Source of the DNA: Erythroxylum novogranatense
Taxonomy: Eukaryota > Streptophyta > Magnoliopsida > Malpighiales > Erythroxylaceae
Direction of reading: 5' to 3'
NCBI GenBank assembly: GCA_029891385.1
Contig: CM057235.1
Location: 19,647,120-19,711,119, forward strand
Length of the DNA stretch: 64,000 nucleotides
Shown: positions 9,843-22,680 of the stretch, in pieces
How positions within the stretch are numbered: the first letter of the stretch is position 1
How the letters are laid out: each line of letters opens with the position of its first letter
Notes under the pieces: model-generated
What the model was told of the DNA's origin: nothing
The model's input: only the letters and a program-made list of their open reading frames with translations
Database searches by the model: none
Translations under genes and position numbers: made by a program

Positions 9843-12800
9843 ATGGAGCTGAAGAGGAAATCGCCACTTCAGCTTCAAGCCCTAGAGAAGTTTTACGCCG
9901 GTTTTGTACTCTTGTCTTTCTTGAATTTTATTTTATCATGTTCTCTCTCATGAACAGTAGAGTCTTCACTTCCTGTATTTGTAAGTTATGATTTTATTGA
10001 TCTTGTTTGGTTAGTGATTTTAAACTTTATTTTGTGCTGGAATTTTTTATTTCAGTTTCTTCACTGAGGTTGTTGCTTGTTTACTTAAATGACAATCAAA
10101 TTATTTTGTTTTCTATTTTCTATTTTCTATTTTCCATTTTCTACTTTTTATTTTTGTTTTGAATGAGAGGTTTACTTGTGTAATATGTAATTTTCTAAGT
10201 TGGAATTGTTATTTGAAGCAGAGCATAGGTATCCGTCGCATAATGCTATTCAAGGTCTTGCTTCAATCTTGGGTTTGACATACAAGCAGGTTTGTGGATG
10301 GTTTGTTTCGAAGAGGAGGAGAGACAAAGGTAGAGATGTTTTACATCCTTACCCAAGCAACACACTCACAGATCATGAAACAAGATATACATTTTCAGTT
10401 TCATCTGCTGGTAGAGAGATTGTTAACTAACACTGTGCCGTAATTTGTGACACAGATCAGTCTAACAGTGTGCCGTAATTTGTGATACAGATCGGTCTAA
10501 CACCACTTCATCCTCAAGGTATGACAAGTTAACACAGTTCAGGGACAGGCAGATGAAGAAGAGAAAAAACCAAATTCTTCTTCAGGATTTGTTGACTCCA
10601 GGCTACATATTGGGCAAGACTTTTCGCAAGGATGGTCCTCCTCTCGGTGTGGAGTTTGATACACTTCCCTCAATGACATCACCTGTTTGTAAAGGTATGA
10701 AATCAATGTCTCAAATTTATGACTTTTGCTTATCAAAAACTGTTTTATCTGAATATACATTTATTTACTTCACTATTGGAGAATTATAACTACAATGTTA
10801 AGAGGAGATCATAATTTGAAGATTATGGAAGATTTTCTTTTGTTTTGTTTATTAGTGGTCTTCCTTTTTTCAGTAATAAAAGAAGTTTACTAACATTTGA
10901 CATTTACTTATAGTTTTATTTGAAAATTTCTATCACATTCTTCTTTTCATTTTTTTGTTATCTTTTATCTTTTCTTTAATGTGTACTGATACTCCTTTAC
11001 TATTAGATTCCAGAAAATCTATTTCTTCTTGTCAAGAGAACCAAAAAGCAAAGAAAAGAAGACAGGTACTAGTGAAATGATGTCACTAATATTCCTTTCT
11101 CAACATGGCCACAACTCTCCTTCCTCTTTTTTGAGTATGCTTTTGAACGTCATTTTATGGTTGTCACTGTGTTGTCATTGTTTGTCAGAACTGCGTTGAG
11201 AATGCTTCCACGAAGAAACATGGTATAGGAAAAGGCTTGATGACAGTATGGCGTGCTGTAAATCCTAATGGTGGGGATTTACCTACTGACATCAACTTCT
11301 TTGATAGACAAATAAACGACGCTCACCCAGTATCAACTCCTGATTCACAAAAATTCCGGCAGAGCAAAAACCGACGACAAACAATCCCTCTAATGGTCAA
11401 TCATATAATCTCAATTTCCTAATACATACTAGTTCTTTTGATGAATGATTGCACTTGCTTACATTTTAGGAAATATATGCAATTTTCCTTTTTTCAATTG
11501 ATTTCTTGAAACATTTTGTTCATAGTTCTTGCATTTTTTTCCTATCAGACAAGGTTGAGAAAAAGAGCACTGAATGTGAGGAAGCCTTTTGTTAAAAGTA
11601 GAGAGGTAAGCATTTTATGGCATTAGGCAATTTAGATTTGGAGCTGTGAAGATGAATTGTTGGTTTTCTATAGGTGGGTTCTAAAAGGGGGACAATTCAA
11701 ATGGAGCCCCGCAAGGAAAAATGTGAACTTGCTCTTGAAGGAGTGTTATTCCTGGAACGCCTCAAGCAATTTGAAGTGTTAGTAGATGATGAAGAATTGG
11801 AGCTGAGAGAGTTGCAAGCTGGACCAAATCCAACGAGTTGTTCTGATCATTGTTTTGCCAATGGATTGGATGGTTGTTTACTTTGCAAAGGTTTGTTTTG
11901 TTCTTTTTTACTTCTGACTGCATCTACCACCCTTTTACATTTGATTGTAAATGTGAATACTCAAGTTCCTTTCTCACTCTAATTTCCCAGATTTACTTCC
12001 CAAGTTTCCTCCTGATGTTGTTAAGATGAAGCCACCATTTACAATGCAGCCTTGGTATTCTTCCTTGGAGAGTGTCAAGAAACTTTTTAAGGTGTATTAA
12101 TCTGAATAACTTTTTAGTGCTTTTTCCTTGCAACATTTGTGCATCTTGGGTAAATGATACTTGTGATTGTCTCATCTGATACTCATATATTGCCTGAGGC
12201 ATCTTATCACAACCTTGAGTTATATCTGTGATGCAAAAAAACTAAGAGTTTACTAAAGAAATTAAAGAGCAAAAATTAGTCAATCAAAAGCTTTAATTTG
12301 TTGGCATGAAGATTGAGAGTTATGTTGATAAGAAAGACACCAATGGTTGAAATTTAGTTAATGCTAGGTTGCTTATTAGATAGGAAATAGTAGTAAGATA
12401 TGTTATCCTAGTGGAAAATATGTTATTCTAGTTATCTAGGACTTAAATTTATAGAATTCTTATTAGATAGGGTTCGATTTTGTTTTAGATATTTTGGTTA
12501 GGAATCCCTTTACTACTAGGATAAGCGTTTTAAAAACTTTTTTATATATGTTTATTCAGCCTTTCAATAATGAGATCTTGAATTTTTTTTTATAAACTTG
12601 AGCTTCAATTAGAAGGGTTGATACTTTCTTCCAAGAGTGATTTTTAGATCCTAAGAGTTATTCATAGTTCCCTATCCTTTATTGCTTGTTTACCTCACTA
12701 AATTTTGGAATTTTTAACTTGAATTTCCAGGAACCAAAATCCTAAATTTTGGCTATATTAAACCTAAGATTCCGGCCATACCAAACACTAAAATAAACAA

Positions 12801-15800
12801 TCAAATCTTAAAAATTCAGCTATTCCTAGATCTAAAATTCTATCATCCCAAGTTGAAACCTAACTTTCTTTTCTCAAAAAGAAAGTTGAAATTTAGACTT
12901 GAAATTTTAATTCAGTAACCCATATTTCCTAGTTTGTGTGAGTTTTAGCTGCTATTTATATTTCTTCTATTTTTCCTACATCAATTTGGTATTGGAGTTT
13001 TGATTCACAATGGCGACATATAGCGGAAGGGCATATAGAGCTCTAGAAATCAACTTTCATGTAACAACTCCTATAAGAAAGTTTGTTCTCCAACTTTTGG
13101 GCAGTTTAGACAACCTTGAAATTTGTGCCCCAAGATTCAAAAGTCCCACAAGAAATAATCATGGAAACCAACAACCCTTACTTGATGCTAACCATGGACA
13201 ATGTGCTAATAAGCAAGATGAAGGGATTGATATTAATCAATGGCATGAAGTGCAAGGGAAAATCTGTTTTAAAAATCGTATGTTGATTTTTGATTCCTCA
13301 AATTTAATAGACATTGCCTCGAAGAAAGTGTAAACTGATTCAAGTTCTTGATGACATGGAGAGTTTGATAGTGGGAGATGAGCATGGGGTTAAAGATGAA
13401 CACAAGTAGAAGGAAATGGATTCTATGACAAACTCTAAAGTTGAAACAATTAAATAATAAGTTGAAACACTTAAACAGCAAACTGAAACACTTGAACCAT
13501 AGGCTGAAACACATGAACAACAAGTCAAAATACAAGAACAATAGGCTGATAAGATAGGACAACAGGTTGAAAAAATAGGACAACAAGCTAAAATAACAGA
13601 GCAGGAAACTGAAAAGATTAACTCACAAGTTTTAACTGTTTCAAAGCTTTTGGGTTCAAAACTTGATGATACCATTGATGTTGAGAAAACAAGAAATTAG
13701 GTTGATGAAGATTACGTTGTAGCGAGTGATGAAGGACAATTAGATTTGAATGAAGACGTGAATTTCACACAACATATGAGTAAAGGAGAAGCCGTTAGTG
13801 TACTTGCAAAGTCAACGTTTTGTAATGATAGCATGAAACAACAATATGTTCCTGATGCCTATGTGGCATAGAAGCCATGTGGTTTGTTATGAAACTATTT
13901 GCAAATACAATGGTCAAACATTATGATGATGTCCACATGCTAAGCTATTCTTCAAAGAGACTATACATCTCTATGGATTACCTTTAAACATTATTTCTAA
14001 TTGTGATGTGAAGTTTGAGTTATTTATGGAGAATTCTATGAAAAATTAGTTTTCAAGTTCTTTCTATCCACAAATCAATGGATAAATAGAGGTAGTGAGT
14101 AGAAGCTTGGGGGACTTGTTAAGATGCTTGATCGAGGACACTGAATAATTGAGACCTAATTCTTCCTATGGATAGAAAGAATTTGCGTACAACAGTTTTA
14201 TAAATAGGTCAACTTGTAAGAATCCTTTTGAGATAGTCTCGAGAATTCAACCAAGGAACATTAGTTAATGTTGAAGCTAAAGGTTTTTCACAACATGAGG
14301 GATATCTACGATGAGGTACGAGGAAAGATAACAACCAGTAACTTGACGTATTAATAACATTGGTAATCAACACCATCAATTGCTGAAATTTATCGGAAGG
14401 GATATGGCAATGGTGTCCAGAGCTTTTTAAAAAAGGAAAATACAAAAATCTTTTTCACAGGTGCTGCACCTTATAAGATCCTTAAGAAGATAGTTACTGA
14501 GGCTTATGTTTTGAAATTACGAAATGACACGGGAATTTTACCTATTTTTAAAGTTGTAAACTTAACTATTTATCGTTGTCATGGTGATACATAATATCCT
14601 TCTATAGCTTTGAGAATTTTAGCCATTTCTCATCTTAAAGAGGAGATAGAGGATGTTCTTGATAAACTGATTGTAGCCATAAGATTTGGTGGATATTTAC
14701 AGTTTCGTGTCAAATGAAAAGGAAGATCAATTTTTAATAGCAGTCGGGTTTTAGAATTTGAATTTCAAAAGTTGAATATGAGCTTATATGATTAGTATTT
14801 GTTGCATTTTACGTTGAGGACAACTTCAGCCAAAGTGGGAACAATTTATGCAAAAGAACTAAGAGTTTATAAAAGAAATAAAAGAGGGTAAATTAATCAC
14901 TCGCATGCTTTAATTTGGTGGGATGAAGAGGGGAGTTGAGGTGACAATAAAAACAAGGGTTAAAATTTAGTTTACGCTTGGTTTCTTAATTAGATTAGTA
15001 GTAGTAAGTTAGAAATGTTATCTTAGTTGTTTAAAATTTAAACTTATAGAATTCTTATTAAAATAAGACTCAAATTTGTGTTGGCTATTTTAATTAAGAA
15101 TCCCTTTACTATTAGAACAAGGATTCTAACAACATTTCTATATATATGTATATTCAACCCTTCAATAATAAGGATTTTTTCTATAAACTTAAAGAGTTTT
15201 TAATTAAAGGTGTGATGCTTTTTTTAAGAGTAATTATTAGACCCTATGAGCGATCTCTAGTTTCCCACTTTATTACTTGTTTACCTCATTAAATTCCCGA
15301 ACTTTTGTTTAACTCATTAAATTCCAGAACTTTTAACCTGAATTTCTAGCATCCAAAATCCTAAATTATACTCACATCAGACCTAAAATTCAAGCTATAT
15401 TAAACCCTAAAATTATAACCTAAATTTTTATCAATCAAACCCTAGAAATCCAGCGATATCCAAATCTGAAATTCTAGTGTCCCAAGTTGAAATGTAGACC
15501 TGAAATCTGAATTTCTAGGAGCCTAACAACACTCAACTGCCCATTTCGTAGTTTATTTAAGTTTTAGTTACTAGTTGATATTTCTCCTATTTTTCCTACA
15601 GGAATCCATCTATTAATCATTGGAACACTCGCTGTTCAATGTAATCACATGATTTATGTTTGGCATATCCGTAGAGTTGTAGCCAATTTCAACATTGCAG
15701 TATGGTCCTAAATTTGCTTTAGAAGCAAGTTATTTGATTTTTTATCTTCTCTTTGTACAGATTTTATATCTTTCAGTGGTTAAATATGCTGCTAACTAAA

Positions 15801-18800
15801 TGTGACGTTTGGTTTCCAGGCATTCCACTTTCTCTATACATATTGTGTTAATATTGATATATGTCCCTTCACTCTTGATGAGTTTGCTCAAGCATTCCAT
15901 GAGAAGGTATATTCCTCATATCGGATTGTGTACTTATCTTGTATTTAACTGATATTTTTGCATCTATTGCAGTTAGTCATACTCAAACCTGTCTGTGTTG
16001 ATTTATGTTTCTTTAAATGTATTTCAGGATTCTTTGTTGCTTGGAAAAATTCATGTGGCCCTTCTTAAATTTCTTATCTGCAATGTGGAAACAGAGATGA
16101 GTAGTGAATTCTTGCCTCATTCAAGCATATCTTGCAAATTTCTTGCACTACTCCACTCGGTGAGTACATAAAATGAACGATGCAAAATGACCACTCTTGA
16201 TAGTAGGGCCTCTCCTCTTGAGGAAGTAGAGATTTTTTCTAGAATCTGAGAAAACTTAGTTTTATGATCATATGCATCCTTTTTTGTTTAGGAAACTGGG
16301 AAATAATTGAAATATGCCACCTTATTGATTTGAAGCCTAAAGCTACTGTGTATTTACTTTTTGAAATTTACACCCAGGTGATTTCCTAGTGTTGGTATAT
16401 GACTGGTACATACTTGTTTGGAATCAGATGCTGTGCACACATGAATGCAGATGTATTTTATGTGGAAATGAATTACTTAGTGCTCCTTGATTTCCTTCCG
16501 TTTTGTGGATTGTTCATCGTCTGTATCTTTTTCAACTTTTACCCTAGTTTTCATGCCTCCTGAATTTGCAGTTTTATGATTATTAATTTGTCCTTTTACA
16601 GGTTGAAAATCAAAAATCCATTGTGGAGTTCTGGAAAAATTCTCTCAATCCTCTAACATGGTCAGAGATACTCCGTCAGATATTGGTTGCAGCAGGTTAT
16701 GGTTCAAAGCAAGGTGCACTTCGTAGGGAAGGCATTAACAAGGTTAATAGTGTATCTTTATTTTATTTTCTTCTTTCAGTTCTCTAGATTTATTCAACAA
16801 ATGATGATCTAAAAGTTGTAACTTGCTAATTCTAAAGAATCCTTGTGGAAAAGATCGGTGGAAGCAATGTAACATATTTAAATTCATAGGAAATGAGCCT
16901 CATGTTGAAGTATGGTCTCCGTCCCAGAACTTTGAAGGGTGAATTGTTTAGACTCCTGTCAGAGCAAGGAAATAGGGGGATGGCAGTTTCTGACCTAGCA
17001 AAGTCTTCTCAAGTAAGTTTCTAATGCTGAATAGAGAATCCAAACGGAGGAGAAATGTTCCTACTTCCTATTATTCTTTTACAACCTAGTGGTGACTTTT
17101 ATCGATTTACTGATGTATGTTTATTATCTATTTTGAAGATTGCTGAGTTGAATCTTGCCAGCACAACTGACAGACTAGAACTATCTATATGCTCAACTCT
17201 TTCAAGTGATATTACTTTATTTGAGAAAATATCACCATCTACTTATCGTCTACGCATCAATGCTTCTATAGCAAGCAGTGGTTATCAGTCAGATATGGAC
17301 TCTGGAAGTGTCCATGATGACTTTGATGATGATGGAACAAGTAACAGCAGTGACTCTGAGTATGATTCATCTAGTGCAAGAAAATCAAAGCAAAATAATT
17401 ATCAGAAAAGTAAAAGTAATTCACTAATTGTTTACAATGAGATTGATGAGAGCCATCAAGGAGAGGTGTGGATGTTGGGACTTATGGAAGATGAATATTC
17501 CGATTTGAACATTGAAGAAAAGTTGAATGCTTTGGTGGCTTTGATTGACCTTCTCAGTGCTGGATCTAGCATTAGAAGAGAGGTAACACATGTATCCTGA
17601 GCTTGAACATCCTGAAATGTGACAAATCATGTTTCTGAGTTTAGGTTTTGGATGTGTTGAAGCTTATCTTTTCTAAGAAACAGATGTTTGAAAGGGGCTA
17701 TTACATGACTTCTGGTGGTTTGGTAGTATTGTCTGTAGTTGGTCGATGAAATAAAAAGAAAATCAATCACCTATAATGAATATGGTTACACCTTAATTAA
17801 TTATATGATACCTGGGATTAGGTTTTGCCAACTCTGAAAGTCAGTTCAACAAATTAGATTTCCCTAACTAGGTTTGGAATTAATTCATTTTAAATCTAAT
17901 TCATTGAGTGTTATAAGCTATGGATTAAATGTGCTATTCTTTTTCCTGTGTTGCATTTTCCAAGGAGAAGCATAATGGCATTGTGTTCTGTTGTGATTAT
18001 CCCTATAGCTTGGATTTTGACCAGACTGTACTTACCATTACACCTAGCGCATCATGCAATGCAATTTATTCCATTGCCTCCATTTTTATATGTTTATTTT
18101 CAATTTTATCCTCCAGATGAAGGTTTTGATGATTGTATATTTGATCCTTTTCCTTTCTCCTCCTCTTGTTATCATTGTCAGGACCCATCAAGAATCACTG
18201 AAGAATCTGCCCCTCGCATACATCACTATGGTTCTGGAGCTAAAATAAAGCGATCATCTTCAAACCAGAATAATTTGCCTAGGCCATCCTGGGATTACAT
18301 TGGACAGACGAACAATGCAAAAGAAATACAGAGGTCATCTGGGTTCTTCCCAGTTGATTCTTCTGTGTCAATTTTAGATGGAAAGGACCAATTTCCTAGA
18401 AAAGATAAAGATGTAAATGAAAGTGGTTTTGAGGTGTATTTGCACCCTATGCAATCCATCTTTCTAGGGTCTGACCGTAGGTACAATAGTTATTGGCTAT
18501 TCTTGGGTCCATGTGACGCACATGATCCTGGCCATAAGAGAGTGTATTTTGAATCTTCTGAAGATGGGCATTGGGAAGTGATTGATACCCAGGAGGTACT
18601 TTCGTAACCCCTTATAATTTGAATCCCTGTTTAATTTTAAACTTGTTTTGGGTTATAGAAACTTATTTTCTGCGATCTTACATTTGCTTTTTCAAACTAC
18701 AGGCATTGCATTCCTTGTTATCGGTATTGGATGACAGAGGAAAACGGGAAGCTTTTCTTATTGAATCTCTGGAGAAGCGGGAACTTTTCCTATGCAAAGA

Positions 18801-20875
18801 GATGTCACGTGTAATTTCAAATGATGCCGAAATCAGGAACCTGACTCGATCAAGCCAGTCTGGATTGGAAATAGTTAGAGAAGATAGTTCTTCTCCAGTG
18901 TCTGATGTAGACAACAGCCTAAACCAGAGCTTGATAACAAATAGTTCTTTACCCCAATGTGGTGCAATTGTTCTTGAAGCAGGGAAGAATGGCGATCTAG
19001 AAAACCGGAATTGGAGCCATCTCCAAGAGTTTGATGCTTGGATATGGAATTCTTTTTACTGTAATCTAAATGCTGTTAGATATAGCAAAAAGTCTTATTT
19101 TGAGTCGCTTACCCGATGTGAAACCTGTCATGATTTGTTCTGGAGAGATGAAAAGCACTGCAGAATTTGCCATATGACATTTGAGCTAGACTTTGATCTT
19201 GAAGAGCGATACACTATCCATTCAGCGACTTGTAGGACAAAAGGAGATAGTGGAATGTTCCTGAAGCATAAAATTCTATCATCACAATTGCAGTCACTGA
19301 AAGCGGCAGTTCATGCAATTGAGGTTTGTTCAGTTCTCTGTTCTCTTGTTTGAATTGCACATCTCGTGCTCTTCCGTGAACATTCTTGTGCTTCAATTCA
19401 AGTATTTATGGAAGAGATACAGGATTATATCCTACCATGATAAGCGGTTAGATTGACTACGAGCCTATTTGACACCTTTCGAATGCCCTTTTGAGGACAT
19501 CCAGTCACATTAGAAGTTTGACTTCTGGCATATTTCAAAATATGATAATCAAACCTGCTTAGATACCCTTGAGCCAAGTCTAAGAGCCGTTTGCCTTAGC
19601 AAGACACTGATCTTGTGGGAGCATATTGACCCATTGTTTATATTGCTAGCAATTTGCAATTATTATAATCTTTTGGTTGGTCAAAAGTAATTGACAGCAA
19701 AACAAAAGGAAATAAGGGTCTTCTTTGCTTTACTTTTTATATATATGTTTTGATTCTCTCATATCAAGCTGATGCAGAATTTCTTTTCTAGTAGTGGATC
19801 ATATTACACCGTAAATTTACAATGTGATGTTTATCTCATGATTTCTTCTGTTAAATGCAGTCAGCTATGCCTGAGGATGGCTTGGTGGGTGCTTGGAGAA
19901 TCTCAGCTCATAGGTTGTGGGTTAAACGGCTTCGCCGCACTTCATCTTTGGCAGAACTATTACAGGTTTCGTATCTGATGTTAGTTATGTATTTCAATCT
20001 ATTAGTCAGTCTTGTAAGCATTTCTAATGCTTGTGATATCAATTTTAATACATATTAGGTTGTTGCTGATTTTGTTGCTGCATTGAATGAGGATTGGTTG
20101 TGTAAGTGCATCACGGCTGAAGGTTCTAGGACTTTTATGGAAGACATCGTCACATGCTTTCCATCTATGCCTCAAACGTCATCTGCACTAGCTGTCTGGT
20201 TGTTGAAATTGGATGAATTGATCTGTCCCTATTTGGAGAAGGTTCAACGCCAAAAGAAACAGGCAGGACCAAAGGTACAATTCTGTGATTTTAAATATCT
20301 CCTGACTTTGCTTTTCTTACATATTTAAATAATTCTTGTTTTCCTAAACTAGCTCAGACGTAGCTAGTATTTAAAATTGTAATAGATGCTTTTCGTTTTC
20401 CCAAAGATCTAAATGAAATACACTCTTAGTTGTTTCATGGGCAAAATTGACAGTAGTGTTCAGTGGTTGCTACCTTGTAGTTATGATAAAGAGTGCCTAA
20501 TACATAATTTTTGCCTTGAAAATACAATTTACTGACTGATTTGAATGGTAGGTTTTGAGATTATCTCACATTCAAGAATCAGGAATTTTGTTTAAACAGT
20601 AGACTTCTAGCACGATCAACATGGTTTGCTTATTATGCGTATTGAATTCTCCACTATTCTTGCCACTGAACTCCCATTGAAACTTGAAGGTGCATATGCT
20701 TGATTACAGTTCGGGTAAACATCAGAACTGAAGTTGATCCGGGGCGTGCACAGACAGCCTTAATAAGCTACATCCAGGAAAGGATAGTGATGTGAATGTC
20801 AATTTCACTCATCATTGTTATCTTCACACCGATGATGTCCACGAAACAGTTACTGTTTTATCATTTTTGCAGTAA
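9843..20875 (+). CDS. RLT3: Homeobox-DDT domain protein RLT3-like
   Basis: Coding exons: 9843-9900, 10219-10329, 10491-10694, 11007-11065, 11189-11395, 11549-11605, 11674-11890, 11991-12091, 15820-15906, 16028-16159, 16602-16742, 16890-17012, 17139-17582, 18182-18595, 18703-19323, 19861-19965 and 20059-20274. The stop is probably TAA at 20873. All phases agree and the product is about 1,099 aa. Domains in order: an N-terminal homeodomain-like segment (KSPLQLQALEKFY ... QVCGWFVSKRRRDK, residues 6-56), a GYILGKTFRKDGPPLG block, a basic segment, LVDDEELELRELQAG, a DDT domain (FHFLYTYCVNIDICPFTLDEFAQAF, about 339-411), a HARE-HTH-like region (about 459-505), an acidic linker, the WHIM/WSD region, and a C-terminal D-TOX-like part with CETCH...CRICH cysteine pairs. 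RLT proteins partner ISWI remodellers in the nucleus; this is from family knowledge. Intron 8 is enlarged by a retroelement. Confidence 0.9.
10427..10496 (+). repeat. 35-bp tandem duplication carrying the intron 2 splice acceptor
   Basis: Two copies of a 35-bp unit (10427-10461 and 10462-10496) differ at about three positions. Each contains an ACAG|ATC acceptor, giving possible exon 3 starts at 10456 and 10491. Only the downstream acceptor keeps the reading frame open. Use of the upstream one meets an in-frame TAA at 10475. Confidence 0.85.
12229..12980 (+). repeat. 5' LTR of intronic gypsy element
   Basis: Starts TGATGCAAAA and ends CCTACA. Aligns along its length with 14846-15600 (shared ACTAAGAGTTTA, CCTTTACTA, CTTTCAATAAT segments) with considerable divergence. 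Confidence 0.8.
12986..12997 (+). other. Degenerate primer-binding site
   Basis: TTGGTATTGGAG follows the LTR by five bases. It resembles the initiator tRNA-Met site TGGTATCAGAG with two or three changes. Confidence 0.5.
13010..14630 (+). pseudogene. Degenerate gypsy gag and integrase remnant
   Basis: The ATG at 13010 opens a 107-codon frame without recognised domains. From 13440 to 13620 the text encodes repeated (V/A)ETxxQQ-type heptads, broken by stops, suggesting an ancestral coiled-coil gag segment. From about 13940 the reading changes to gypsy integrase: LYGLPLNII.N.DVKF, then a FYPQINGQ-like third-acidic-residue region, then FAYNSF.NRST..NPFEIV (about 14190-14240), and the post-integrase segment TGAAPYKILKK...LPIFKVVNLT (about 14460-14580). 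Protease, RT and RNase H are absent, deleted between gag and integrase. Many stops are present. Confidence 0.7.
14846..15600 (+). repeat. 3' LTR of intronic gypsy element
   Basis: Partner of 12229-12980. It contains small internal duplications not seen in the other copy, for example the repeated CATTAAATTC(C) around 15290-15330. Confidence 0.8.
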
Positions 20876-21604
20876 TGAGGGAAATCATTGTGTCACAGTT
20901 GTAGGTCAGAATTGAAGAGGGTGAAGGCAGGGGATGGTTGTACAGAGAGGCGACTTTGGCTATCTATATTTTGTGTGTGTTGCTGTACCGATGCTGTTTA
21001 AGCAATTAGATTTGCAGCATTGAACTGAATATAGGTAATTCATATGAATACACCATAAACGTGTAACGGGGGTTTATCGTTTTCCAGTGGAAGAACACAC
21101 CACACCATATAAACTGTCATTGTAAATTTAGCAATCCAGTTTTGGCAAGGGAAAATAAGCAATTACGGCGATGTCAACAAACAAGTTTACATATGTGAAA
21201 TGAAAGATTATTCGCCAACGGCATGTTGGGTATGATATGCAGTTAACTGCAGTAACAGAATTGCCTACTGATGAATTGGCAAGTATGTTACAGACATGTC
21301 ACCCCTCCATGAATGATGCTAACGCTTGACCTGGTTGTCCATATAGTCCATTGCACACGTGTATGGGTGTATCCCAATAATAATTCTACTTGTGTTTTAA
21401 ATATGGTGTTTGCTTTTGTTATCTGCAAGTTTAATGAGAATACTTATTGGAGATGAGGATGAAGCTTACCTGCAAAGTGCAGTGTTGGTGTTTTGACAAG
21501 TTGTATAACATATTTAAATCTCAGAAGACTCTCATAAGCTCTTTAATACACCCATGATTATTCCTAAAACTCTTGTACTATATTATATGCAATAATAAAA
21601 AATA
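20876..21604 (+). other. RLT3-like 3' UTR and downstream flank
   Basis: Follows the presumed stop codon. An alternative acceptor at about 20904 (TTGTAG|GTCAG) would open a 34-codon tail. AATAAA-like elements near 21590 could be polyadenylation signals. No separate gene is seen. Confidence 0.4.
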
Positions 21605-21882
21605 CTCCTTTCTGTTTAAAATAAAAGTCGTTTGAGAGAGATGCACACTTATTAAGAAAACTAATGAAATGTTTAATATACATTTATTAATGACGCTATT
21701 CAAGTGAGAGAAATTGCATGTTAAACTGCCTTGAAAATGTAATCTGTGTAATCAAGATATGAGAGAAATTAAAGGATAATTTTAGAAGTAAAATTATAAA
21801 CATGCATAAAACGTCACGAACGACTCTTATTTTAAATAATTAAAATTCTTCTAAAATGATATTCATTTTGAACAGGAAGGAG
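21605..21882. mobile_element. Stowaway-like MITE
   Basis: A 278-bp element has terminal inverted repeats CTCCTTTCTGTTTAAAAT / ATTTTGAACAGGAAGGAG and a TA dinucleotide on each side (21603-21604 and 21883-21884). The termini resemble the Tc1/mariner-type Stowaway consensus CTCCCTCCGT. Its subterminal AAAATAAAAGTCGTTTG also has an inverted partner at 21816-21835. It has no coding capacity. Confidence 0.8.
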
Positions 21883-22584
21883 TAGTTATTAGAAACAAAA
21901 TTGAATAGTTATTAAAAACAAAAGCTAATAATTACAATGACTAATAAAGGTAGCGTTGGTCGACCAATAAGTTGCATATTATCAAAAGACAATAGCGACT
22001 ATACTATCATCCTACTTAGTCACTTTATCCATAACCTAACATTAGTTGTCTGAATTCCCGTATTGATCTACCAAACTTCTTGAAAAAGATTTTATAGAAC
22101 TAGGATAATAGTCTTTCTAATAGTAAAAGATTTTAAGTAATGGGAGATTTTAGAAAATAATGAATAAGGTAGGAATGACAACAATACACATTTTTATTTT
22201 TCATATTAGATAGAAATGCATTATCTAAAGTTTTAATACTTTCAAATGCTCATGAAAATTTGGCACATTTACTTTTACATATGTTAACAATTTTCATAAT
22301 GATATTGATGTTAATAATATTAATATTACTCTTGATGAACTTGATAATCAAGAATAGAGTACAAAGAAGAAGAATCAAAGGAAAATATAGCAATAAAGAT
22401 CGTATGGGATGATTCAAGTGATTCTAAAACTAAATAATTGAATAATATAATGGATCACATGTGTTTATGACAAATAATAATGGGGTATCATCTAGCTCAA
22501 ATTCCCTTAATGATAATGATTGTGTGATAATGATGATGGTTTTTCTTATGAAGAACTTGTTGGATGCCTAGAATAATGACTTTG

Positions 22585-22680
22585 AGAACAAAGAAATTAT
22601 CTTTTAAGTATGAATAGGGTCAATTTTAGATACACTCATTATCTTTCAAGTATAAATAGGGTCAACTTTTAGATACTTAA
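22585..22680 (+). repeat. Short tandem duplication in copia remnant
   Basis: ATAGGGTCAA followed by TTTTAGATAC occurs twice, about 50 bp apart (near 22613 and 22665), with a similar ATTATCTTT(C/T)AAGTAT stretch before each. Confidence 0.6.

Larger units (their letters stand above)
12229..15600 (+). mobile_element. Internally deleted Ty3/gypsy element in RLT3 intron 8
   Basis: Two direct LTRs of about 752 and 755 bp flank a 1.87-kb internal region. Both end in TTTTCCTACA. The first is followed by a primer-site-like TTTGGTATTGGAG, and the second is preceded by AAAGTGGGAA. The internal region keeps gag and integrase remnants but no reverse transcriptase. The element lies in the same orientation as the host gene, and both splice sites of the enlarged intron are intact. 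A clear target-site duplication is not seen (ATCTG versus GGAAT), so the insertion is old or its flank has changed. Confidence 0.85.
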
